A stretch of DNA of 64,000 bases from Bacteroides thetaiotaomicron VPI-5482 (lineage in GTDB: Bacteria; Bacteroidota; Bacteroidia; Bacteroidales; Bacteroidaceae). Both the position numbers and the translations under genes were made by a program. This document shows, piece by piece, positions 53,271 through 61,068 of this stretch (the stretch's first letter is position 1; every line of letters starts with the position of its first letter). The stretch spans positions 4,216,001 through 4,280,000 of the forward strand of contig NC_004663.1 of NCBI RefSeq assembly GCF_000011065.1, in the 5' to 3' direction. The notes under the pieces are model-generated. The model was not told the origin of the DNA. It saw only the letters and a list, made by a program, of their open reading frames with translations, and did no database searches.

Positions 53271-56200
53271 ATGATAAAGCAATCTTTTACTCTGTCAGTG
53301 ACAATGCTGATATTGTCTTTTCTCTGTCCGGCATTCCTCAATGCGCAGATAGTTACGGACGAGCGGATGTTCTCTTTTGAAGAACCGCAGTTACCTGCCT
53401 GTATAACCGGTGTTCAGTCTCAGTTGGGCATATCCGGTGCACATTATAAAGACGGGAAACATTCGTTGGAATGGACCTTCGAACCGAACGGGAAACTGGA
53501 ACTCCGGAAAGACCTGAAGTTTGAAAAGAAGGACCCGACAGGGAAAGACCTGTATCTTTCCGCTTTCATCGTATGGATATACAATGAGCAGCCTCAGGAC
53601 GCTGCTATCGAGTTTGAATTTCTGAAAGACGGCCGTAAGTGCGCTTCTTTCCCTTTCGGCATCAATTTCAAAGGCTGGCGTGCGGCATGGGTCTGCTATG
53701 AACGCGATATGCAAGGCACGCCGGAAGAGGGAATGAACGAGCTCCGCATCGTGGCTCCCAATGCAAAAGGACGCCTTTTCATCGATCATCTGATCACTGC
53801 GACGAAGGTAGACGCCCGTCAGCAGACAGCCGATCTGCAAGTCCCCTTTGTCAATGCCGGCACTACCAATCACTGGCTGGTACTCTACAAACACTCCCTC
53901 CTGAAACCGGACATCGAACTGACTCCCGTAAGCGACAGGCAGCGGCAGGAAATGAAACTGCTGGAAAAGCGTTTTCGTGACATGATCTATACCAAAGGGA
54001 AGGTGACGGAGAAAGAAGCCGAAACCATCCGTAAGAAATACGACCTCTATCAGATAACCTATAAGGACGGGCAAGTGTCCGGAGTGCCCATTTTCATGGT
54101 GCGCGCTTCCGAAGCCTACGAACGGATGATTCCGGACTGGGACAAGGATATGCTGACCAAGATGGGGATAGAGATGCGTGCCTATTTTGACTTGATGAAA
54201 CGGATTGCCGTAGCTTACAATAACAGTGAGGCAGGATCACCGGTCCGCGAGGAAATGAAACGGAAATTCCTTGCGATGTACGACCATATCACCGATCAGG
54301 GAGTGGCTTATGGTAGTTGCTGGGGCAATATTCATCATTACGGATATAGCGTGCGCGGACTTTATCCGGCTTATTTCCTGATGAAAGATGTATTGCGGGA
54401 AGAAGGAAAACTGCTTGAAGCGGAGCGTACGTTGCGTTGGTATGCTATCACCAACGAGGTATATCCCAAACCGGAAGGCAACGGCATCGATATGGATTCT
54501 TTCAATACACAAACCACCGGGCGTATCGCAAGCATTCTGATGATGGAAGACACGCCGGAGAAGCTGCAATACTTGAAATCCTTCTCCCGATGGATTGACT
54601 ACGGCTGCCGTCCTGCACCGGGACTGGCCGGTTCTTTCAAAGTGGACGGAGGAGCTTTCCATCACCGTAATAACTACCCTGCCTATGCCGTTGGAGGACT
54701 GGACGGGGCAACGAATATGATTTATCTTTTCAGTCGGACAAGCCTTGCCGTTTCCGAATTGGCACACCGGACGGTCAAAGATGTCCTGCTTGCCATGCGT
54801 TTCTACTGCAATAAACTGAACTTTCCCTTGTCTATGTCCGGGCGCCATCCCGATGGACAGGGGAAATTAGTTCCCATGCACTATGCGATGATGGCAATTG
54901 CCGGAACTCCCGATGGAAAGGGCGATTTTGATAAAGAGATGGCATCCGCCTACCTGCGTCTCGTATCTTCCGATTCCTCTTCTGCGGAACAGGCACCGGA
55001 ATATATGCCGAAAGTTTCGAACGCTCAGGAGCGTAAGATTGCCAAACGACTGGTGGAAAACGGTTTTCGTGCCGAATCCGATCCGCAGGGTAATCTCTCA
55101 CTAGGCTATGGCTGTGTATCTGTGCAACGGCGTGAAAACTGGTCGGCTGTGGCACGCGGACATTCACGCTACCTTTGGGCAGCCGAACATTATCTGGGAC
55201 ACAACCTCTATGGACGTTATCTGGCACATGGAAGTCTCCAGATACTGACAGCACCTCCGGGACAGACAGTGACTCCCGCCACCAGCGGATGGCAGCAGGA
55301 AGGTTTCGACTGGAACCGCATTCCGGGAGTGACTTCCATCCATCTCCCGCTGGACCTGCTCAAAGCCAACGTGCTGAATGTAGATACATTCTCCGGAATG
55401 GAAGAGATGCTTTATTCGGATGAAGCCTTTGCCGGCGGCCTGTCACAAGGAAAGATGAATGGCAACTTCGGAATGAAACTGCACGAACACGATAAGTATA
55501 ACGGAACGCATCGTGCGCGAAAATCCTACCATTTCATCGATGGAATGATCGTTTGTCTAGGCTCGGATATCGAGAATACAAACACGGATTATCCAACGGA
55601 GACGACCATCTTCCAACTGGCGGTGACAGATAAAGCGGCACATGACTATTGGAAGAATAATGCGGGTGAAGGAAAAGTATGGATGGATCATCTGGGCACC
55701 GGATATTATGTGCCGGTTCCTGCAAGATTCGAGAAAAACTTTCCGCAATACTCCCGTATGCAGGATACAGGCAAAGAAACGAAAGGAGACTGGGTATCAT
55801 TGATTATCGACCATGGGAAAGCACCGAAAGCGGGAAGCTACGAATATGCCATTCTGCCGGGAACCGACCGGAAGACGATGACTGCCTTTGCAAAGAAACC
55901 TGCCTACAGCGTATTACAGCAAGACCGGAATGCACATATCCTTGAATCGCCTTCGGACAGGATAACTTCTTATGTGCTTTTTGAAACTCCCCAGTCACTG
56001 CTTCCCGGTGGATTGTTGCAGCGTACGGATACGTCCTGCTTAGTGATGGTCCGTAAGGAATCTGCTGATAAAGTATTATTGACTGTAGCTCAACCGGATC
56101 TGGCATTGTATCGTGGTCCGAGTGATGAAGCTTTCGATAAAGACGGAAAACGTATGGAACGCAGCATCTATTCCCGCCCGTGGATTGACAATGAAAGCGG

Positions 56201-56348
56201 TGAGATTCCTGTGACGGTGACTCTGAAAGGCAGGTGGAAGGTAGCGGAGACTCCTTTCTGCAAAGTGGTATCCGAGGATAAAAAACAAACGGTACTCCGC
56301 TTCCTCTGTAAGGATGGAGCCAGCTATGAGGTAGAACTGGAGAAATAA
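53271..56348 (+). CDS. PL8-family chondroitin sulfate ABC lyase-like enzyme
   Basis: A 1025-residue secreted polysaccharide lyase. I choose the start at 53271 ([17 protein letters not shown]), because it gives a signal peptide ending NAQ; the longer frame begins inside the terminator. An N-terminal galactose-binding-like β-sandwich (about 25-205) is followed by an (α/α)-toroid domain and two β-sandwich domains, as in chondroitinase ABC. The catalytic segment [16 protein letters not shown] gives His465 and Tyr472, spaced like His501/Tyr508 in the Proteus enzyme. It probably cleaves chondroitin/dermatan sulfate or hyaluronan by β-elimination. The orthologue at this position in B. thetaiotaomicron (BT3324, recalled) belongs to the chondroitin sulfate system. 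Confidence 0.9.
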
Positions 56349-56645
56349 TCTTTTGTTCTGTGGTATGCTATCTGAATAATCAGATCCCCCCAGAGCATTT
56401 ACGGCCAAAGGAATCTGCTGTAATAGCAGCAATGAAAGCTGAGGAGCCTACATATCGCTTAGGTTCTCCACAGTGATTTGATAGCCGTTTTGCTCTCATG
56501 CTCTAACAAAAGTCTGTATCCCTTTATTCATCGTGGTTTTCGGTTTGGTAGCAACTGTGGTGGCAGGTATGAGGGCAAACGGTTGCTCTCACTCTGTCTC
56601 ATCCTGATCTGTCTCATTTCTACAATGTTATCTTTTGACTTACAG

Positions 56646-56755
56646 GATGTTAATAGCTGATTTCTCAACTGTTAACGTTTGATCTCTCAGCCATTAATAA
56701 TTGAGAAATCAGCTATTAATGACTGAGAGATCATCCATTATTGACTAATAAATGA
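56646..56755. repeat. Five-unit 22-base tandem repeat with interleaved inverted repeats
   Basis: Five consecutive units of exactly 22 bases (56646-56667, -56689, -56711, -56733, -56755); units 1-4 end in TCA and unit 5 ends in TGA. All carry a TTAA/TTAT-type core near their 5' side. Parts of units 1 and 3 are complementary over 18 bases (TAATAGCTGATTTCTCAA at 56651-56668), and GATCTCTCAG of unit 2 is complementary to CTGAGAGATC of unit 4. The pairings are interleaved, so a single strand could form either of two hairpins or a pseudoknot. Confidence 0.6.
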
Positions 56756-56924
56756 TTTAATGCTTCCTAAAAGAACAGATTAATTGAAACAACTGATACG
56801 GTTGAGTTCATCGGATCGGGCGGTCAAATCATCCTAATCGAGTATTTCTCCTGATTGTTTCAAGCGTCTGAAACTTTTTGAAACAAATTGCGACTGACAA
56901 ATAAGTCAATAGTATCATTAATTC

Positions 56925-57064
56925 CCCTCCCTTCGGGAAGGAGGGGTGGCTGAAAGCCGGGGTGGTAGGTAAAATAAGGTTGTCTCTAATTGATTATGAA
57001 TGAAAGAATCGTGTATTCACCTACCACCTCCCCCTGCGGGTACTCCTCCTTCCCGAAGGAGGAG
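56925..57064. repeat. GC-rich imperfect palindrome (MITE/REP-like)
   Basis: Arms of about 45 bases (56925-56970 and 57020-57064) are nearly complementary. Each arm contains its own CTTCGGGAAG/TTCCCGAAGG hairpin and the block ACCTACCACC or its complement. The centre is AT-rich and unpaired. The same type of GGTGGTAGGT/CCTCCTTCCCGAAGG repeat is, as I remember, common in gut Bacteroidetes spacers. Confidence 0.6.
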
Positions 57065-57142
57065 ATTTAAGATACCACCGACTTTTTAGTCGGCCTTAAA
57101 ATGATGTAGGAACTTAAATTCTGTTGAATGACCTTCTGCAAA

Positions 57143-58375
57143 TTAGAACATGAACATAGCGACTGCTACAATACGGTTGTTGCTGACGGAGTGGGTGTCT
57201 ATGATTTTACCATCCGATTTGTCCAGCTTGCCGTACCATGCCGAACTCAATGTATATTCAACTCCGAACTTCCAGTGAGGAACGTTGTAGGTAAGTTCAG
57301 CTCCGGCAGTTACCAGTTTATCGAGGTTGGTTCCTGTTCCATAGAGTTTTTCAGAGACTAATTCGTCGCTTGTTCCTAAGTTTTTGGCGTATCCTACAAA
57401 GATTCCCGGTTTCCATTTCTGTCCGTAGACCACATTCAGCCAGGAACTGGAGAAGCGTATCGGAGTGTATTCCTGCTCTTTTGTCTTGTTGTCTATGTGC
57501 TTAATTCCAAATCCTCCCAAACCGGATGCTTGTGTCAGGTTGGAACCTAATACGCTCTTGGCGCCGATGAACCAATTTTTATTGGTATATTTTACATGAG
57601 CCTCATAAGAGAGGGTAGTGATACGTTCGTCTACTTTGTACGTATGTGGGATTGATATAGTACTATTGGTGGTCGGATCAAACGTCTTTTCTTCCCATGA
57701 AGATTGAGTACGTGGCTTTAATGAAATCATTTCGATGCCGGCACCCGCCAGAAATCCTCCGTTTTTGTAATCTGCTCCGACATAAATCTCAGGGATATTG
57801 CTCTTCTTTATGTATTCCTGACTTTTACCGGCAGGTCCTTGTGACAGATACTGAGACTGCCATACCAACGCTCCGGTCAACTGAAGGTGTTTATTGTTGA
57901 AGCGATAACGAATCTGCGGTGCACGGCTGAACGGCTGGAACGGTGCTCCTACGGAAAGATTAAGAATCTGAGGAGAAACATCACCGAACAACGGATGCCA
58001 TGTCTGACCTACCAGTACAGCCGACTTTCCCCAGTCCAGGTTAAAGTATGCATGGCGCAGACGAATGGTGGAGTAAGAAGTTCCCGACCCGCGGAAGTCC
58101 ACTTCCACTTTGGCGGATGTCTTGGCTGTTCCCAACTTCGGGCCTGCCACATCCAGTCCCAAACGGGAGTATAATGTATAGAAATTACTGTTCGATGTAG
58201 CGTTCAGGTCTTCACCATTGCCGTCGAGCACTTCATCTTTGGGATACATGTAGAACAATCCGTCTACAGTTTCCTCGTTGGCACGGCTGTTATAGTAGAA
58301 GTCCGTGCGAATCTGTCCGTAGAATTTGAATTTAAAATCCTTTAATTGTGCGAAACTACTTGATAGTGTCATCAA
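57143..58375 (-). CDS. Outer-membrane β-barrel porin with a frameshifted start region
   Basis: A protein of about 410 residues with the porin pattern: alternating β-strands from KFKFYGQIRTDFYYN to a terminal strand ending in Phe (VAVAMFMF). It probably forms a channel in the outer membrane. The open frame starts only at TTG/ATG 58375-58370, in the middle of what should be the signal peptide. Directly upstream, ATG at 58402-58404 is followed by five A. Adding one A (six in total) would give MKKYILLSLCLMTLSSSFAQ, a perfect signal peptide in frame with the barrel. A TAATTTTG promoter box at 58429-58436 fits that ATG. So the gene has lost one base in a homopolymer, either truly or through sequencing error. 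Confidence 0.8.
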   Translation of the reverse strand: MMTLSSSFAQLKDFKFKFYGQIRTDFYYNSRANEETVDGLFYMYPKDEVLDGNGEDLNATSNSNFYTLYSRLGLDVAGPKLGTAKTSAKVEVDFRGSGTSYSTIRLRHAYFNLDWGKSAVLVGQTWHPLFGDVSPQILNLSVGAPFQPFSRAPQIRYRFNNKHLQLTGALVWQSQYLSQGPAGKSQEYIKKSNIPEIYVGADYKNGGFLAGAGIEMISLKPRTQSSWEEKTFDPTTNSTISIPHTYKVDERITTLSYEAHVKYTNKNWFIGAKSVLGSNLTQASGLGGFGIKHIDNKTKEQEYTPIRFSSSWLNVVYGQKWKPGIFVGYAKNLGTSDELVSEKLYGTGTNLDKLVTAGAELTYNVPHWKFGVEYTLSSAWYGKLDKSDGKIIDTHSVSNNRIVAVAMFMF

Positions 58376-58428
58376 GCAGAGAGATAATAGAATGTATTTT
58401 TCATAATGTGCTTGTTAATAAACGGGCG

Positions 58429-58436
58429 CAAAATTA
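58429..58436 (-). promoter_or_regulatory. Bacteroides -7 box for the porin gene
   Basis: The minus strand reads TAATTTTG (TAnnTTTG), 25 bases before the frameshifted ATG at 58404. It supports 58404 as the original start. Confidence 0.5.
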
Positions 58437-58458
58437 CATAAAATAACTGATTCTCAAT

Positions 58459-59403
58459 CTACCGTTGATTAAAAAAGGCACTGACAGCCTGATAATATTT
58501 GCTGATATTCGTACTTTTATGAATCGCTTTCAGTACTTTTCTGTCGGTTTGGGGCGCCAGGTATTCCCAAAAGGTCTTCATTTTAGTCAGTAGCTGTCCC
58601 TCTCCTCCTTCCAATAGTACGTCGTAATTGTTGTACACGCTTTTGTGCATGGATTTCAGTCTATCCCTCATTTCATCGGGCGCGAGCGTACGGTTTTCTT
58701 TGTATTCCAGTGCTAAAGCCGGATTTGCCAGTAGTCCGCGTCCTATCATGATTCCCGCCAGTGAGGGGAATTGTGTGCTGATGCGTTGAATATCTTCCAA
58801 ATTATGAATGTCTCCATTGTAAACAAGCGGAAGCTGACAGACCTCCCGGAAAGCTGAGAATCCTTGCAAGTCAACTTCTCCTTTGTAACCTTGTTTGCCC
58901 AGACGGGGGTGCATGGTGATCTGGCGCAGAGGCAGGTCATTCAGTATGGGAGCGAGTGCCAGGCATTCATCCGGCTGTTCCCATCCCAGTCTCATTTTGA
59001 CGGAGAAGCTGATCTGCGGATATCGGGTGACAATGCTGAGCAATGCTTTCACCTCTTCGGGATAAGGAAGTATGCCGGAGCCGTTATGACGTTTCGCCAG
59101 AAGCGGGAACGGACAGCCTAGGTTTATATCCACTTCCTGATATCCTTTTTCGATGAAAAGGGATAAAATCACTTCTGCTTTCTCTGCCGATGAGGCTATC
59201 AACTGAGGAATCAGGTGGGGCACCCCATTGTTCTCAGGTTCGATTCCCCGGACATCTCTGCGCCGGAAGTTCCCTTTTTCCAATCGTACGAACGGAGTAT
59301 AATAGGTGTCTACACCGCCGAAGAAGGCGTCATGTGCATTGCGGTAAATTGCTTCGGTGTAACCTTGCAGCGGAGCAAAATGGATGGGTAGTGTATCTTG
59401 CAT
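58459..59403 (-). CDS. tRNA-dihydrouridine synthase
   Basis: A 314-residue FMN-dependent enzyme that reduces uridines in tRNA. It has the TIM barrel start HFAPLQGYTEAIYR, the active-site Cys97 in VDINLGCPFPLLAKRHNGSG, the VKMRLGW strand, ITMHPR and the VYNGDI/GRGLLANP flavin-binding segments. Length and motifs fit the Dus family; the subtype (A, B or C-like) cannot be assigned with certainty. It lies 27 bases after the AlbA-type gene, so co-transcription is possible. Confidence 0.93.
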   Translation of the reverse strand: MQDTLPIHFAPLQGYTEAIYRNAHDAFFGGVDTYYTPFVRLEKGNFRRRDVRGIEPENNGVPHLIPQLIASSAEKAEVILSLFIEKGYQEVDINLGCPFPLLAKRHNGSGILPYPEEVKALLSIVTRYPQISFSVKMRLGWEQPDECLALAPILNDLPLRQITMHPRLGKQGYKGEVDLQGFSAFREVCQLPLVYNGDIHNLEDIQRISTQFPSLAGIMIGRGLLANPALALEYKENRTLAPDEMRDRLKSMHKSVYNNYDVLLEGGEGQLLTKMKTFWEYLAPQTDRKVLKAIHKSTNISKYYQAVSAFFNQR

Positions 59404-59430
59404 ATCTTTTAATTTGCTATTCGTTATTCG

Positions 59431-60888
59431 TTATCTTTTCTCTAATAAAGCTTTTCCTTTTTCTGTCAGCCGATACTTCTGTTTCGGGCTTTTAGGCTGG
59501 TCAGGGAAAATTGGCTCTATAACTCCTGTTTCAACAGCAGGCTTTAAGTATTCTTTTGAAAAATAGCTACGGTTTTTCAATTCTAAAAGCTCCATCATTT
59601 CCTTAACGGAATAGGTGTTATATTCCATTATATTCAATAGGGACTGAACTTGTATGGTACTTATGTGGTGCTTATGTGGTACTTGCATGGTGCTTGTGTG
59701 GTTATTTGTCCCGTATCGGAAAACAAGTATTACAAAACCATTGGCCAACTTAAATTCCGGTTCCGGTAAATTGGCTTTTCGACATTCTTCTGTCATTAAG
59801 CTGATACCACGTCCCCAGTTTTCCAATAACTTGCGCTTATAGAGGACATTGGCAATTAAAGGATTCCGAGGTTCTGAACAATGTTCGGATTTCATCCTTT
59901 CCATATCCCAGCCATGAGGGAATGTTCCAGGATTTTCAATTTCCACACGGTCATCATAAATAGCTATTCCTACAGAGCCGCCTGGAGTCCGGAATTGTCT
60001 ATGGCAAAGTGAATTGATAATCCCTTCTCGTATAGCTTTATAAGGAATCGTCAAATGTTCTTCCCGCTCCAAAGCTTCGGTTGTGCCTGACAAAGAAAGG
60101 TGCTTGAATATAAAGGTCATTGCTGAATCAAGCAATTGGAACAGATTACCTTGTACGCGCTGATTATCCATAAAGACCATTTTATCTGTTCCTTTGAAAC
60201 GCGCCAGCCTTAAAAGACATTGCGGATATTCTATCAGTTCCCTGTTGGCAAACAGTACAGCGGCAGCATTGTTTAATACGCCATTCACCAGTAACCCAAA
60301 TTTTTCTAAAATAATGGAGAGGTTGTTTCCTGTATTCTCTGGCAAACGACCACATTCTATTCCGAGTCTGACCGTTTTCAGAATTTCATTTTCATCCATA
60401 TCCTGCAAAGAGAGTTTAGGGTTTTCAAACAGTTCCCAACGATATTTTGCCTCGTCGCGAATTATCAGCAATTGATTATACACTGCTTGTGGCATGGCGG
60501 ATGTTACACTTTCTACACGATAATAAGGACGACTTTTATAGCAAAATGGGCGGTTGTCTCTTGAATTTTCAACATGGAGTGCTATTATTTTCTTACTACT
60601 GTCTGGAAGGGGAATATAAAAGACGTGTACGTTTGCTGTTGGCTCTAATCTGTTGATAGCCTCCGCAATGCTCCTTTTGGTTACATCGGCAACCTCTTGC
60701 CCGATTATCTTGCCTTTGTCTGTAATGCCGAATAAGACCGTTCCGCCTTCTCCGTTAAGAAAAGCACAAAGCGTTTCCATGCCACGTTCCAATTGTCCGG
60801 TGGTTTCTTTAAATTCCACTTGTTCATTTTCAGTTTGGGCTATGAGTTCCTTTATATCTTCTATATCTTCAGGGTGGTCTGCTTTCAT
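59431..60888 (-). CDS. AlbA/Schlafen-domain ATP-binding protein with C-terminal winged helix
   Basis: A 485-residue cytoplasmic protein. The N-terminal AlbA_2/Schlafen-type domain (about 12-125) contains ENEQVEFKETTGQ and GGTVLFGITDKGKIIGQEV. A GHKL-like ATPase module (HATPase_c_4; about 285-385) carries REGIINSLCHRQF, IYDDRVEIENPGTFP and NWGRGISLM. A winged-helix domain ends the protein. Proteins of this build are usually called transcriptional regulators or putative DNA-binding proteins and often travel with mobile DNA; the true function is unclear. A region encoding a His/Thr-rich linker (59652-59706) is made of 11-base tandem repeats. A TACTTTTG box at 60910-60917 on the minus strand is the likely promoter. 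Confidence 0.85.
   Translation of the reverse strand: MKADHPEDIEDIKELIAQTENEQVEFKETTGQLERGMETLCAFLNGEGGTVLFGITDKGKIIGQEVADVTKRSIAEAINRLEPTANVHVFYIPLPDSSKKIIALHVENSRDNRPFCYKSRPYYRVESVTSAMPQAVYNQLLIIRDEAKYRWELFENPKLSLQDMDENEILKTVRLGIECGRLPENTGNNLSIILEKFGLLVNGVLNNAAAVLFANRELIEYPQCLLRLARFKGTDKMVFMDNQRVQGNLFQLLDSAMTFIFKHLSLSGTTEALEREEHLTIPYKAIREGIINSLCHRQFRTPGGSVGIAIYDDRVEIENPGTFPHGWDMERMKSEHCSEPRNPLIANVLYKRKLLENWGRGISLMTEECRKANLPEPEFKLANGFVILVFRYGTNNHTSTMQVPHKHHISTIQVQSLLNIMEYNTYSVKEMMELLELKNRSYFSKEYLKPAVETGVIEPIFPDQPKSPKQKYRLTEKGKALLEKR
59652..59706 (-). repeat. Five-copy 11-base tandem repeat inside the AlbA-type gene
   Basis: Five units of 11 bases, RYRTGGTRCTT-like (for example ATGTGGTGCTT at 59663-59673 and ATGTGGTACTT at 59674-59684), lie in the coding region between the ATPase-like module and the winged helix. 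Since 11 is not a multiple of 3, gain or loss of one unit changes the reading frame of the C-terminus. Confidence 0.7.
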
Positions 60889-60909
60889 ACTGCGTATATT
60901 ATTGATTTA

Positions 60910-60917
60910 CAAAAGTA
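60910..60917 (-). promoter_or_regulatory. Bacteroides -7 box for the AlbA-type gene
   Basis: The minus strand reads TACTTTTG (TAnnTTTG), 22 bases upstream of the start at 60888. Confidence 0.5.
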
Positions 60918-60957
60918 CTTAAAAAACTTCTTATTTCCTGTAGATATACGGAAAAGT

Positions 60958-60989
60958 AAAAGAGAGGAACCTCCCGGCCCCTCTCTTTT
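60958..60989 (-). terminator. Terminator after the PL29-type lyase gene
   Basis: A perfect 10-bp stem (AAAAGAGAGG at 60958-60967, complement at 60980-60989) has a GC-rich loop. In the minus direction the stem ends in CTCTCTTTT, followed by AC and then TTTTCC. It lies 80 bases past the lyase stop and just before the AlbA-type promoter. Confidence 0.7.
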
Positions 60990-61068
60990 GGGTGTTAAAT
61001 TGATTAAAGTCTGATTTTCATATACGTTTTTAACTGAAGGTTAGAAAAATCGTGCGGGTGATTGGTTG

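Larger units (their letters stand above)
56349..57142. other. 794-base gene-free region rich in repeats
   Basis: Between the PL8 lyase and the porin there is no convincing gene; only short frames were found. It contains a 22-base degenerate tandem array (56646-56755) and a long GC-rich imperfect palindrome (56925-57064), both listed separately, plus a small CCGACT/AGTCGG hairpin at 57078-57093. This appears to be a repeat-insertion hot spot. Confidence 0.6.

Noticed and set aside
56376..56472. An open stretch ending in TGA that reads like a protein C-terminus (…KESAVIAAMKAEEPTYRLGSPQ).
   Set aside because: No start codon, no neighbour in frame and no family recognised; too short to call a gene remnant.
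56478..56660. A 60-residue plus-strand ORF after the PL8 lyase.
   Set aside because: No coding character, no ribosome-binding or promoter signal, and it runs into the repeat array.
56646..56755. Possible CRISPR array.
   Set aside because: Units are contiguous and degenerate with no spacers, and there are no cas genes nearby.
57078..57093. CCGACT/AGTCGG hairpin as porin terminator.
   Set aside because: Stem of only 6 bp and no U-tract in the minus direction; it may belong to the neighbouring repeat.
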